Part shown: piece after piece, positions 1-7,678 of the stretch
How the letters are laid out: every line of letters begins with the position of its first letter
Position numbering within the stretch: the stretch's first letter is position 1
Source: Allobosea sp. OK403
GTDB taxonomy: Bacteria; Pseudomonadota; Alphaproteobacteria; Rhizobiales; Beijerinckiaceae
Direction: 5' to 3'
Assembly: GCF_900113835.1 (NCBI RefSeq)
Contig: NZ_FOQV01000004.1
Location: forward strand, 186,001 to 250,000
DNA length: 64,000 nt
Made by a program: the position numbers and the translations under genes
The notes under the pieces: model-generated
Seen by the model: only the letters and a program-made list of their open reading frames with translations
The model's database searches: none
Told to the model about the DNA's origin: nothing

Positions 1-315
1 GGCCAGCCCCATCACCAGCGTCAATCGCGTCCCGTAGAGCAGGCGCGAGAGCATGTCGCGCCCCTGCCCGTCTGTGCCGAGCCAGTATTGCGGCAGCGAG
101 CCCTCGCTCCAGCGCGGCGGGATGAAGGGGCGGCGCGTCGTCTCATAGGGGTCGAAGGGCGCAAGCCAGGGCGCAAACAGCGCCGCGAGCACAATCACCA
201 GGAGGATGATCGCTGCCACTAAGGCGAGCTTGTCGCCAAGGATCCGCCGCCAGATCGGCGAGAGCCAGCTCCGTTGCACCGTCACCGGCGCGGCCTGGGT
301 CGTCAGATCAGCCAT
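1..315 (-). CDS. Dpp/Opp-type ABC transporter permease, second subunit (C-terminus outside window)
   Basis: Inner-membrane permease subunit of a peptide/nickel-type ABC importer, DppC-like. The visible 105 residues start MADLTTQAAPV, carry one hydrophobic helix (about residues 32-50, LALVAAIILLVIVLAALFA) and then the LGTDGQGRDMLSRLLYG segment that marks this subfamily just before the transmembrane core. The gene continues past base 1, so the EAA loop is not seen. The ATG at 315 lies within the end of the upstream permease gene (8-base overlap), the usual DppB-DppC coupling. Family knowledge says it pairs with the DppB-like neighbour; the substrate cannot be told, but the operon also holds an amidohydrolase. 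Confidence 0.9.
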   Translation of the reverse strand, partial: MADLTTQAAPVTVQRSWLSPIWRRILGDKLALVAAIILLVIVLAALFAPWLAPFDPYETTRRPFIPPRWSEGSLPQYWLGTDGQGRDMLSRLLYGTRLTLVMGLA

Positions 316-1252
316 GGCTCTCGACCCTCGGATCGAGCACGGCATAGAGCATGTCGACGATCAGGTTGATCACCAGGAAGGCCAGAGCCAGCACCAGGAT
401 CGCGCCTTGCGCCAGGGGAAAATCGCTCGCCAGGATCGCCCCGACCGCGAGCCGCCCGACGCCCGGCCAGGAATAAATCGTCTCGGTGACGACCGCACCG
501 CCGAGCAGATAGCCGGCCTGAAGGCCGATCAGCGTCACCACCGGGATCAAGGCGTTGCGCAGCACATGCTGGAGGATGACGGTGCGCTCGGCCAATCCCT
601 TGGCGCGGGCTGTGCGGACATGATCGGCGCTCAGCACTTCGAGCGCTGCGGTCCGCGTCATCCGCGCGATCGGCCCGATGAAAACCAGCCCGAGCGTCAG
701 CGCCGGCAGCACGATCGAGGCCAGCCCCTCCAGGCTCCAGAGCGGCCCACCACGTCCGATGAACGGCAAAAGCTCCCAGTGGTAGCCGATATACTGCATC
801 AGGATCAGCCCGATGAAGAACACCGGCGTCGAGACGCCGGCGACCGAGATCGCGATCACCAATCGGTCGAGCAGGCGCCCGCGATAGACCGCAGCGATCG
901 TCCCCAGCGCGATGCCCAGCGGCACGGCCCAGACCAGGCAGGCGAACATCAGCTCGGCGGTCGGGCCGATCGCCTCGGCCAGTTCCGTCGTGACGCGGGT
1001 GTTCGAGATCAACGAGACGCCGAGATCGCCCTGCAGCACGCGCGCCATATAGATCGCGAACTGAATGATGATCGGCCGATCGAGCCCCATATCCTGCCGG
1101 ATCTGCGCGACCAGCTCGGGGCTCGCCATCGGCCCGGCGATGATTGCGGCGGGATCCGAGGGGACGAGTTGCAGCAGCAGGAAACCGAAGAGCAGCACGC
1201 CGAACAGCACCGGCACCGAAAGGGCGAGGCGCTGAGCGATGTGGTTCAGCAT
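308..1252 (-). CDS. Dpp/Opp-type ABC transporter permease, first subunit (DppB-like)
   Basis: Inner-membrane permease of a peptide/opine/nickel-type ABC importer. About 314 residues with six predicted membrane segments, the typical N-terminus (LNHIAQRLALSVPVLFGVLL), the VPSDPAA segment, and the EAA-like cytoplasmic loop containing ARAKGLAERTVILQHVLRNA that docks the ATPase. The C-terminus ending DMLYAVLDPRVESHG is characteristic of DppB. I start it at 1252; an in-frame ATG 45 bases further upstream would add residues encoded by an intergenic repeat and is unlikely. It follows the amidohydrolase gene and overlaps the next permease. No ATPase or binding protein of this transporter is visible; they may lie left of the window. 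Confidence 0.92.
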   Translation of the reverse strand: MLNHIAQRLALSVPVLFGVLLFGFLLLQLVPSDPAAIIAGPMASPELVAQIRQDMGLDRPIIIQFAIYMARVLQGDLGVSLISNTRVTTELAEAIGPTAELMFACLVWAVPLGIALGTIAAVYRGRLLDRLVIAISVAGVSTPVFFIGLILMQYIGYHWELLPFIGRGGPLWSLEGLASIVLPALTLGLVFIGPIARMTRTAALEVLSADHVRTARAKGLAERTVILQHVLRNALIPVVTLIGLQAGYLLGGAVVTETIYSWPGVGRLAVGAILASDFPLAQGAILVLALAFLVINLIVDMLYAVLDPRVESHG

Positions 1253-1266
1253 CGACGAGCGCCCCG

Positions 1267-1391
1267 CGTCATTGCGAGGAGCGAAGCGACGAAGCAATCC
1301 AGGGGCGGCCGGGCTCTACGCCATCCTGGATTGCTTCGCTGAGCCTGTACTCGGGCTTGCCGAAGGCAAGACCCGGGTGCTCGCAATGACG
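1267..1391. repeat. Intergenic palindromic repeat of the CGTCATTGCGAG type
   Basis: The element begins CGTCATTGCGAGG and ends with the inverse, CTCGCAATGACG. An inner inverted pair is built on GAAGCAATCCAGG and CCTGGATTGCTTC. When translated it gives the familiar CEERSDEAIQ string that pollutes gene calls in Rhizobiales. It separates the amidohydrolase from the downstream permease and likely forms a long hairpin in the transcript. Confidence 0.85.
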
Positions 1392-1397
1392 ATGCCA

Positions 1398-3023
1398 TCA
1401 CGCCTCCGCCTCGTACACCACCTTGCCCTCGATGATCGTCAGGTCGCAGCGGGTCTCGTGCAAGAGCTGTTCCGGCGTTGCCTTGGAAAGGTCGCGCGAG
1501 AATACGGCGACATCCGCCGCCATGCCCGGCAGCAAACGGCCGCGATGGGTTTCGGCGCGGTTCACATAGGCGCCGAAATCGGTGTAGGCGGCGATCACCT
1601 CGCCGATCGTCAGGGCCTGGTCGCCGCCGATCACCGTCCCGCGCGAGCTCTTGCGGGTCAGCATGGTGTAGATGTTGGGCCAGATATTCGCGTCGCAGAC
1701 CGGCGCATCGGAGGAGGCCGCGGGCTTCAGCCCGGCCGTGATCCAGTCGCGCATCGGATAGCTCTCACTGGCGCGCTTCTCGTCGAGCACCGAGAGGTAG
1801 AGATCGCCGAAATCATAGATGAAGACCGGCTGCGGCACCGGCTCGATGCCGAGCCTGGCCATGCGCGCGATCTGCTCGGGCGAGTTGAAGCCGCAATGCT
1901 CGATGCGGTGGCGCCGGTCGGGATCGGGATGGTCGTTGAGCCCCGCCTCCATCGCGTTCAGCGTCTGCTCGATCGCGGCGTCGCCAATGGCATGAACCGC
2001 GAGCTGATAGCCCCTGGCGTGATAATCGCGCGTCAGCGCGTCCATCTCTGGGTCGGTCAGGCAGAAGATGCCCCTGGTCTCGGGCTCACCGAGATAGGGC
2101 TCGCTCATCGCCGCCGTGCGCCCCCCGGCCGAACCATCGGTGAAGATCTTGACCGGGCCGACGCTGAGCCAGTCGTCGCCGGCACCCGTCACCAGCCCGT
2201 CAGTGAAGCATTGCTCGACGATGCCGTTATGGCCGCCGAGCAGGCACATATTGGTGCGCACCGGCAGGCGGCCCGTGCGCTGCGCCGTGCGATAGGCCGC
2301 GACCTCGCGGTAATAGGAACGGATGCCGACGGCTGCATCCATCACGCTGGTGATGCCGAAAGAGTTGCAATAGCGCCCGGCACGCTCGATCGCCTCGACC
2401 AGCTCCTCATCGGTTGGGTCCGGGATTACGGCCTTGATCGGGTCGCGGCCGTTCTCGGCCATCAGGCCGGTCAATGAGCCGTTGACCTGCTCGATCGCGC
2501 CGCCCGGCGGCACCGGCGTCGTCTCGGTGATGCCCGCAATCTTCAGGGCCATCGAATTGGCGACCGAGAGATGGCCGCAGGCGCGCACGATATAGACGGG
2601 GTTGTTCGGCGCGGCCTTGTCGAGCTCGGTGCGATGCGGATGGCGCTTCACGTCGAGCTCGAACTGGTCGTAGCCGCGCGCCAGGATCCATTCGCCCGGC
2701 TTCACCTCGGCGGCGCGCTTCGCGATCATCTCGAGCAGGCCATCGAGCGTGCGCACGAAGCGGGGCCGGATATCGAGCTCCAGCATGGTCAGCCCGAGCG
2801 GCAGCAGATGCAGGTGCGCCTCATAGAGGCCCGGTGTCGCCGTCCGGCCGGCAAGCTCGATCACTTTGGTGGCGGGGCCGATCAGCGGCGCGATCTCGGC
2901 GGGTGTGCCGGTCGCGAGCACCTTGCCGGCCCAGAGCGCCACCGCCGTAGCATATCCTTCTCTTAAACCGAGAAAGACAGGGCCGTTCTGCAGGACCATG
3001 TCGGCTTTCGGCAACGCGGCCAT
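1398..3023 (-). CDS. Amidohydrolase family 3 protein (YtcJ-like)
   Basis: Metal-dependent hydrolase of the amidohydrolase superfamily, 541 residues, usual size for YtcJ-like family 3 members. Visible hallmarks: the N-terminal beta-sandwich piece, the metal-binding YEAHLHLLPLG near residue 69, FTDGSAGGRTAAM near 294, AVHAIGDAAI near 343, RHRIEHCGF near 369 and SSDAPVCDANIWPN near 434. The family hydrolyses C-N bonds of amides or cyclic ureas; the substrate here is unknown. It is cytoplasmic (no signal peptide) and precedes a peptide-type ABC permease pair, suggesting that an imported compound is cleaved inside the cell. The ATG at 3023 has a GGGAGGA ribosome site, but both are buried in a perfect 22-bp inverted repeat. 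Confidence 0.88.
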   Translation of the reverse strand: MAALPKADMVLQNGPVFLGLREGYATAVALWAGKVLATGTPAEIAPLIGPATKVIELAGRTATPGLYEAHLHLLPLGLTMLELDIRPRFVRTLDGLLEMIAKRAAEVKPGEWILARGYDQFELDVKRHPHRTELDKAAPNNPVYIVRACGHLSVANSMALKIAGITETTPVPPGGAIEQVNGSLTGLMAENGRDPIKAVIPDPTDEELVEAIERAGRYCNSFGITSVMDAAVGIRSYYREVAAYRTAQRTGRLPVRTNMCLLGGHNGIVEQCFTDGLVTGAGDDWLSVGPVKIFTDGSAGGRTAAMSEPYLGEPETRGIFCLTDPEMDALTRDYHARGYQLAVHAIGDAAIEQTLNAMEAGLNDHPDPDRRHRIEHCGFNSPEQIARMARLGIEPVPQPVFIYDFGDLYLSVLDEKRASESYPMRDWITAGLKPAASSDAPVCDANIWPNIYTMLTRKSSRGTVIGGDQALTIGEVIAAYTDFGAYVNRAETHRGRLLPGMAADVAVFSRDLSKATPEQLLHETRCDLTIIEGKVVYEAEA

Positions 3024-3060
3024 GATTTCGTTCCTCCCGGAACGAAATCATGGCCGCGTT
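3013..3060 (-). promoter_or_regulatory. Perfect 22-bp hairpin enclosing the ribosome site and start codon of the amidohydrolase
   Basis: Bases 3013-3034 and 3039-3060 are exact reverse complements separated by four bases (TCCC on the plus strand). In the minus-strand transcript the ribosome site GGGAGGA lies in the loop and top of the stem, and the ATG at 3023 is paired. Translation would be blocked unless the hairpin is opened or cut. The mirror copy also creates an ATG with the same next codons on the plus strand. It could be a translation switch or a small fold-back duplication. Confidence 0.75.
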
Positions 3061-3146
3061 AGGACAGCCGAGCAATGCGGACGCCGCGCTAATTTTGGGC
3101 GCGCCTGCGCAAGATTCTGCCGCCTGCGGCGCAGCGCCTAAGGTCT

Positions 3147-3265
3147 CCTCGCCGTCATTCCGGACGCAGCGAAGCGCAGATCAGGAATCCATCGTAGAGT
3201 TCCGGAGCCCTCCGATGGATTCCGGATCTGCGCGGCTTCGCCGCTTGTCCGGAATGACGGCGAGG
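3147..3265. repeat. Intergenic palindromic repeat with CCTCGCCGTCATTCCGGA ends
   Basis: The outer 18 bases at 3147-3164 are repeated as reverse complement at 3248-3265. Inside, GGAATCCATCG and its approximate inverse CGATGGATTCC form a second paired segment. It lies between the DUF3830 gene and the amidohydrolase gene on the same strand and belongs to the same broad CGTCAT repeat class seen elsewhere in this window. Confidence 0.8.
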
Positions 3266-3300
3266 GTTCAGTCAGGAGCAGCGAGAAAGCGCAGGCCGCC

Positions 3301-3714
3301 TCAAGCCAGCGCGAACTTGATCTCCTGCGCGCCTTCCCACAGCGTCTTGCGGCCGAGCGTGTAGAGGTTTTCCAGTCCCGAGGTCAGCGTGATGAAGTGG
3401 TTGCCGGCGAGCTGGCCCATCTTGCTGGCGAAATGCACGCCGCCATAGGCAAGCAGGATCTCGGTCTCGCTGATGCCGCCGGGATAGAGGATGATCTGGC
3501 CGGGTGCCGGGTAGCTGGTGTGATTTTCATAGCCGACGCCGAAGTCGAGCTCGCCGAGCGGCATCCAGACGCCCTCGCCGCTCCAGCGCACATGCACGAT
3601 CTTGCTCTCGAACGGCATGTGCCGGAGGAAGGCTGCGCAGGTCTTGGGAGCGTTTTCGAGTTCGAGCTTGCCCTCGAAGGTGAAGGGGCCGGCGGTGACG
3701 ATCAGCTTGGTCAT
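3301..3714 (-). CDS. DUF3830 family protein
   Basis: Small cytoplasmic protein of 137 residues matching the DUF3830 family, which has a cyclophilin-like barrel fold and unknown activity. Seen here: AGPFTFEGKLELENAPKTC at the start, ending in a TLGRKTLWEGAQEIKFALA tail typical of the family, with a GQLAGNHF segment in between. The ATG at 3714 was chosen because the longer reading frame upstream has no family similarity and runs through likely noncoding sequence. DUF3830 genes often sit beside amidohydrolases or hydantoinases, as here; a shared catabolic role with the downstream amidohydrolase and Dpp-type permeases is an inference. Confidence 0.85.
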   Translation of the reverse strand: MTKLIVTAGPFTFEGKLELENAPKTCAAFLRHMPFESKIVHVRWSGEGVWMPLGELDFGVGYENHTSYPAPGQIILYPGGISETEILLAYGGVHFASKMGQLAGNHFITLTSGLENLYTLGRKTLWEGAQEIKFALA

Positions 3715-3820
3715 GGAAATCTCTGTCTCTCGAAACGGCTTCGGAAGGTGATTGCCCGTTTGGCCAGGCTTTCGCAAGAGTAGCGGAGGTACGGCACCCT
3801 CTCCGTCATTGCCGCTAGGA

Positions 3821-4891
3821 TTACGAGATCGCCTCCTTGAGGTCGAGCGTGCCGGCCTTGCCAATCGCCTCGTAATTGCGCTTGAGCCAGCGCTTCGCCG
3901 CCGCCCTGCCCATGTCGCGCAGGCGCAGCAGGAAGTCCCAGTCCGCATTCATCCGCGAGGAAGAGGTCAGCTGCGCCAATGGCGGCCCGCCATCGATCCG
4001 GTGCATCAGCACGCGCTTGTACTCGTCGGTCGGCAGCTTGCCCCCGTCGACGAGCTTGTTGACGAAGTCGATCGCGCGCAATTCGCGCAGGAGCGAGGCG
4101 TTGAAGGTGATCTCGTTCAGCCGATCCTGGATCGCACGGGCATTGGTAGGCAGTTCCTTGCGCTGCAGCGGGTTGATCTGCACCAGCATGATGTCGTCGC
4201 AATGGGCCTCGTAGAACAGCGGGAACAGCGCCGGATTGCCCATATAGCCGCCGTCCCAATAGGCCTCGCCTTCGATCTCTACGGCCTGGAACAGCATCGG
4301 CAGGCAAGCCGAGGCCATCAGATGATCGGGGCTCAATTCCGCGCCGGTGAAGACCTTGATCTTGCCGGTGCGGACATTGGTCGCGGCGATGAAGAGCTTG
4401 ACGTCCTGGCTGGCGCGGACCTTCTCGAAATCGATCAGGTCGGCGATGACGCCGCGCAGCGGGTTGATGTTGAGCGGGTTGACGTCGTAGGGGCTCGCGA
4501 CCTTCGAGAACAATTCGAACCAGATCATGCCGGGCGGCGTGCCGTTCCGCCCCCAGGCGCCAAGCATGGTGTCGATCAGCGAGCGCTCCGAGCCGCCATA
4601 TTTGCCGTCGACACTGATCGCCCGCCAGAAGCTTTCGAGCTTGGCGCGCGCACCTTCCGGGCCGCCTTCGAGCCAGCCCTCGCTCAGCACGACGGCGTTC
4701 ATCGCGCCGGCGCTGGTGCCCGACAGCGCCTCGATCGCCAGACGCCCATCCTCCAGGATCGCGTCGAGCACGCCCCAGGTGAAGGCGCCATGCGCGCCTC
4801 CGCCCTGGAGTGCCAGCGAGACGGTCTTCTCGGCCTTGGGGCCGGCGAGCCCCTTGACCCGCGCCGAGCTGCCCCTGCGCCGACCGGTCAC
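3821..4891 (-). CDS. Patatin-like phospholipase family protein
   Basis: Serine lipid acyl hydrolase with the Ser-Asp dyad of patatins, about 356 residues. Visible motifs in order: oxyanion loop QGGGAHGAFTWG, nucleophile elbow GTSAGAMNA (G-T-S-A-G), and the DGGYMGNPALFP block with the catalytic Asp. No signal peptide. The start is a choice: GTG at 4891 overlaps the stop of the upstream dehydrogenase by four bases (GTGA), while an ATG at 4957 would overlap it by 70. I prefer the GTG on overlap grounds, although no strong ribosome site is visible. Coupling to 3-hydroxybutyrate dehydrogenase suggests a role in storage polyester or acyl-ester turnover, but this is inference. Confidence 0.87.
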   Translation of the reverse strand: MTGRRRGSSARVKGLAGPKAEKTVSLALQGGGAHGAFTWGVLDAILEDGRLAIEALSGTSAGAMNAVVLSEGWLEGGPEGARAKLESFWRAISVDGKYGGSERSLIDTMLGAWGRNGTPPGMIWFELFSKVASPYDVNPLNINPLRGVIADLIDFEKVRASQDVKLFIAATNVRTGKIKVFTGAELSPDHLMASACLPMLFQAVEIEGEAYWDGGYMGNPALFPLFYEAHCDDIMLVQINPLQRKELPTNARAIQDRLNEITFNASLLRELRAIDFVNKLVDGGKLPTDEYKRVLMHRIDGGPPLAQLTSSSRMNADWDFLLRLRDMGRAAAKRWLKRNYEAIGKAGTLDLKEAIS

Positions 4892-5673
4892 GCCGCGGTC
4901 CAGCCGCCATCTATCGGCAAGATCGTACCGGTGATCGACTTTGCCGCATCCGTGCACAGGAAGACCGCAAGCGCCGCGACCTGCTCGACCGTGACGAACT
5001 CCTTGGTCGGCTGCGCCGTCAGCAGCACGTCGTTGATGACCTGCTCCTTGGTCATGTTGCGCGCCTTCATCGTGTCGGGAATCTGCTTCTCGACGAGCGG
5101 CGTCCAGACATAGCCCGGCGCGATCGCGTTCACGGTGATGCCGCTGGTCGCGGTTTCCAACGCCACCGTCTTGGTCAGGCCGGCGATGCCGTGCTTGGCT
5201 GAGACATAGGCCGACTTGAAAGGCGAGGCGACGAAGGCATGCGCCGAGGCCGTGTTGATGATCCGGCCCCAGCCCTTCGCCTTCATTTTCGGCAGCGCCG
5301 CGCGGATGGTGTGGAAGGCCGAGGTCAGGTTGATCGCGATGATCATGTCCCAGGTCTCGATCGGGAATTCCTCGATCGGGGCGACATGCTGGATGCCGGC
5401 ATTGTTGACGAGGATGTCGACCGCCCCGAAGGCGGCCTCCGCCTGGGCGATCATGCCGGCGATCTGGTCGGGCTTGGTCATGTCGGCGGGCGAGAACAGC
5501 ACCTTGACGCCGAACTCGCTCTCGAGCCCGGAACGGAGCTTTTCGGCGTCGTCAGCGGGCAGGATGCCGTTGATGACGAGATTCGCGCCTTCCTTGGCAA
5601 GCGCGTGGGCATAGGCGAGGCCGATGCCGGAGGTCGAGCCGGTGATTACGGCGCAGCGGTCTTTGAGGAACAT
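4888..5673 (-). CDS. bdhA: 3-hydroxybutyrate dehydrogenase (SDR family)
   Basis: NAD-dependent oxidation of (R)-3-hydroxybutyrate to acetoacetate in poly-3-hydroxybutyrate breakdown; cytoplasmic. About 261 residues. SDR features are plain: cofactor loop TGSTSGIG near the N-terminus, NNAG in LVNNAGIQHVAP, catalytic Ser in NTASAHAF, YVSAKHG with the Tyr-Lys pair, and the ending GTILPIDGGWTAA. The IQHVAPIEEFP and AHAFVASPFKSAY segments match the 3-hydroxybutyrate dehydrogenase subgroup. I start at the ATG at 5673, which has AGGAG about 11 bases upstream; an ATG seven codons earlier lacks a ribosome site. It is coupled to the patatin gene. Confidence 0.9.
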   Translation of the reverse strand: MFLKDRCAVITGSTSGIGLAYAHALAKEGANLVINGILPADDAEKLRSGLESEFGVKVLFSPADMTKPDQIAGMIAQAEAAFGAVDILVNNAGIQHVAPIEEFPIETWDMIIAINLTSAFHTIRAALPKMKAKGWGRIINTASAHAFVASPFKSAYVSAKHGIAGLTKTVALETATSGITVNAIAPGYVWTPLVEKQIPDTMKARNMTKEQVINDVLLTAQPTKEFVTVEQVAALAVFLCTDAAKSITGTILPIDGGWTAA

Positions 5674-5734
5674 GAACGTCAAGGCTCCTGACATTGAGGA
5701 TAGAAATGCTTAGGTTCGGTGCCGAGCGGGCGAT

Positions 5735-6319
5735 ATGTCAGTGACCGGAAAAGGTCGCGGCGCGTCGCCCGATGACCTATTGCAACGCAACATGACCAAA
5801 ATGCAGCCACACGCACACGATCATGACGGCGCTGACGATGCAATCTGCCGGCATGCGCATGACCATCGCAATCACGCAGCCCAGGCCCTGGCCCGGGCCG
5901 AGCAGCTCTGCCGTGAGCGCGGTCTCAGGCTGACGCCGATCCGCCGCAAGGCGCTGGAGGCACTGCATGCCGACCACCGCCCCGTCGGGGCCTATGATCT
6001 GGCCGACCGCATCTCGCCGGCCGGCGGGCGTCGTCTTGCGCCGATCTCGATCTATCGCGCGCTCGATTTTCTGGTCGAGCAGGGCTTCGTCCACCGGCTC
6101 TCCTCGCGCAACGCCTATATCGCCTGCCTGCACGGCCATGGCGCCGACGAGGTCGTCGCCTTCCTGATCTGCGAGGCCTGCGGCGGCGTCGACGAGGATT
6201 CCTCGCCCGCCATGAAGAAAGCCGTGGCGGCGATCGCGCAGACGCGACAATTTTCCCCCTCGCATCAGGTGGTCGAGATCGTCGGCCGCTGCGAGCATTG
6301 CCGGAGCGTTCAAGGATGA
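5735..6319 (+). CDS. zur: Fur-family transcriptional regulator, probably Zur
   Basis: Metal-responsive repressor of the Fur superfamily, most like Zur (zinc uptake regulator). The N-terminus is His-rich ([12 protein letters not shown] and [14 protein letters not shown]), as in many alphaproteobacterial Zur proteins, followed by the winged-helix region ([16 protein letters not shown], then [20 protein letters not shown]) and a dimerisation domain with Cys pairs CEACGG and CEHC that bind structural zinc. The true start is uncertain: ATGs at 5735, 5792 and 5801 are all possible and none has a strong ribosome site. The stop overlaps the ispG start (ATGA), so the two are translated together. Zur rather than Fur or Irr is inferred from the His-rich leader and Cys pattern. 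Confidence 0.83.
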   Translation: MSVTGKGRGASPDDLLQRNMTKMQPHAHDHDGADDAICRHAHDHRNHAAQALARAEQLCRERGLRLTPIRRKALEALHADHRPVGAYDLADRISPAGGRRLAPISIYRALDFLVEQGFVHRLSSRNAYIACLHGHGADEVVAFLICEACGGVDEDSSPAMKKAVAAIAQTRQFSPSHQVVEIVGRCEHCRSVQG

Positions 6320-7590
6320 ACGAGCGCGTGTCGCCTCCCTGCCTTCCCGATCAGGCCGGACCACAGCCGCGTTGGCCGACCGTGCCGGTCCAGGTCGGCT
6401 CCGTCACCGTCGGCGGCGGGGCGCCGATCGTCGTACAATCGATGACCAACACCGACACCGCCGATATCGCGGGCACGATCGCGCAGGTCGCGGCGCTGGC
6501 CCGGCAGGGATCGGAACTCGTCCGCATCACGGTCGACCGCGACGAGGCCGCCGCCGCAGTTCCGCATATTCGGGAGCGGCTCGACCGCATCGGCATCGAT
6601 GTGCCGCTCGTCGGCGATTTCCACTATATCGGCCACAAGCTGCTGAGCGACCATCCCGCCTGCGCCGAGGCGCTGGCGAAGTACCGCATCAATCCCGGCA
6701 ATGTCGGCTTCAAGGACAAGAAGGACCGGCAGTTCGGCCAGATCGTCGAGCTCGCGATCGAGCACGGCAAGGCCGTGCGCATTGGCGCGAACTGGGGCTC
6801 GCTCGACCAGGAATTGCTGACCGTCCTGATGGACGAGAACGCCGTCTCGGCCACCCCGCTCGACGCCCGCGCCGTGATGCGCGAGGCGATGGTGCAGTCC
6901 GCTCTCCTCTCCGCGCAGCGCGCCGAGGAGATTGGATTAGGCCGGGACCGCATCATCCTTTCGGCCAAGGTCTCGGGCGTGCAGGACCTGATCGCGGTCT
7001 ACCGCATGCTGGCGAACCGGGCCGACTACGCCATCCATCTCGGCCTCACCGAAGCCGGCATGGGCTCGAAGGGCCTCGTCGCCTCCTCAACTGCGCTCGG
7101 CATCCTGCTGCAGGAGGGCATCGGCGACACGATCCGCTTCTCGCTGACGCCTGAGCCCGGCGGCGACCGCACGCTCGAGGTCAAGGCCGCGCAGGAGCTG
7201 CTCCAGACCATGGGCTTCCGCGCCTTCGTGCCGCTGGTTGCGGCCTGCCCCGGCTGCGGCCGCACCACCTCGACGGTGTTCCAAGAGCTGGCGCGGGACA
7301 TCCAGAGCTGGATTTCGACTTCCATGCCGGAATGGAAGACGCGCTATCCCGGCGTCGAGACACTGAACGTCGCTGTGATGGGGTGCATCGTCAACGGACC
7401 CGGCGAGTCCAAACATGCCGATATCGGCATCTCGCTGCCGGGTACGGGCGAGGCGCCGGTTGCCCCCGTTTTCGTCGATGGCCGCAAGGTCACGACCCTG
7501 CGCGGCCCCGCCATCGCCGCCGAATTCAAGACGATGGTCGATGGCTATATCGCGCGGCGCTATGGTGGACTGAGCGATGCCGCGCAGTGA
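6316..7590 (+). CDS. ispG: 4-hydroxy-3-methylbut-2-en-1-yl diphosphate synthase (flavodoxin/ferredoxin)
   Basis: IspG (GcpE) converts methylerythritol cyclodiphosphate to HMBPP in the MEP isoprenoid pathway, using a [4Fe-4S] cluster. About 424 residues, normal for the bacterial type. Visible: [19 protein letters not shown] in the N-terminal TIM barrel, [11 protein letters not shown], and the C-terminal cluster domain with [10 protein letters not shown] and [17 protein letters not shown] giving the three Cys ligands. The ATG at 6316 forms an ATGA overlap with the regulator upstream and has GGAG nine bases ahead. An isoprenoid enzyme tied to a metal regulator is worth noting because the enzyme depends on iron-sulfur supply. 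Confidence 0.96.
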   Translation: MNERVSPPCLPDQAGPQPRWPTVPVQVGSVTVGGGAPIVVQSMTNTDTADIAGTIAQVAALARQGSELVRITVDRDEAAAAVPHIRERLDRIGIDVPLVGDFHYIGHKLLSDHPACAEALAKYRINPGNVGFKDKKDRQFGQIVELAIEHGKAVRIGANWGSLDQELLTVLMDENAVSATPLDARAVMREAMVQSALLSAQRAEEIGLGRDRIILSAKVSGVQDLIAVYRMLANRADYAIHLGLTEAGMGSKGLVASSTALGILLQEGIGDTIRFSLTPEPGGDRTLEVKAAQELLQTMGFRAFVPLVAACPGCGRTTSTVFQELARDIQSWISTSMPEWKTRYPGVETLNVAVMGCIVNGPGESKHADIGISLPGTGEAPVAPVFVDGRKVTTLRGPAIAAEFKTMVDGYIARRYGGLSDAAQ

Positions 7591-7597
7591 GATCGAA

Positions 7598-7619
7598 CCG
7601 GCGCGCCTTTGCGCGCCGG
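7598..7619 (+). terminator. GC-rich hairpin after ispG, possible terminator
   Basis: CCGGCGCGC and GCGCGCCGG form a perfect 9-bp stem with a CTTT loop just after the ispG stop. Only a weak T-rich stretch follows (TGCTTGTGTT), so intrinsic termination is plausible but not certain. Confidence 0.45.
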
Positions 7620-7678
7620 CCTGCTTGTGTTAGACGCCCCGGCCTTTCGCTGCACCGCAGCGCTCGCGGAGATCCCTG

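Noticed and set aside
1253..1297. Longer N-terminus for the DppB-like permease
   Set aside because: The extra residues are encoded by the CGTCATTGCGAG repeat and are not permease-like.
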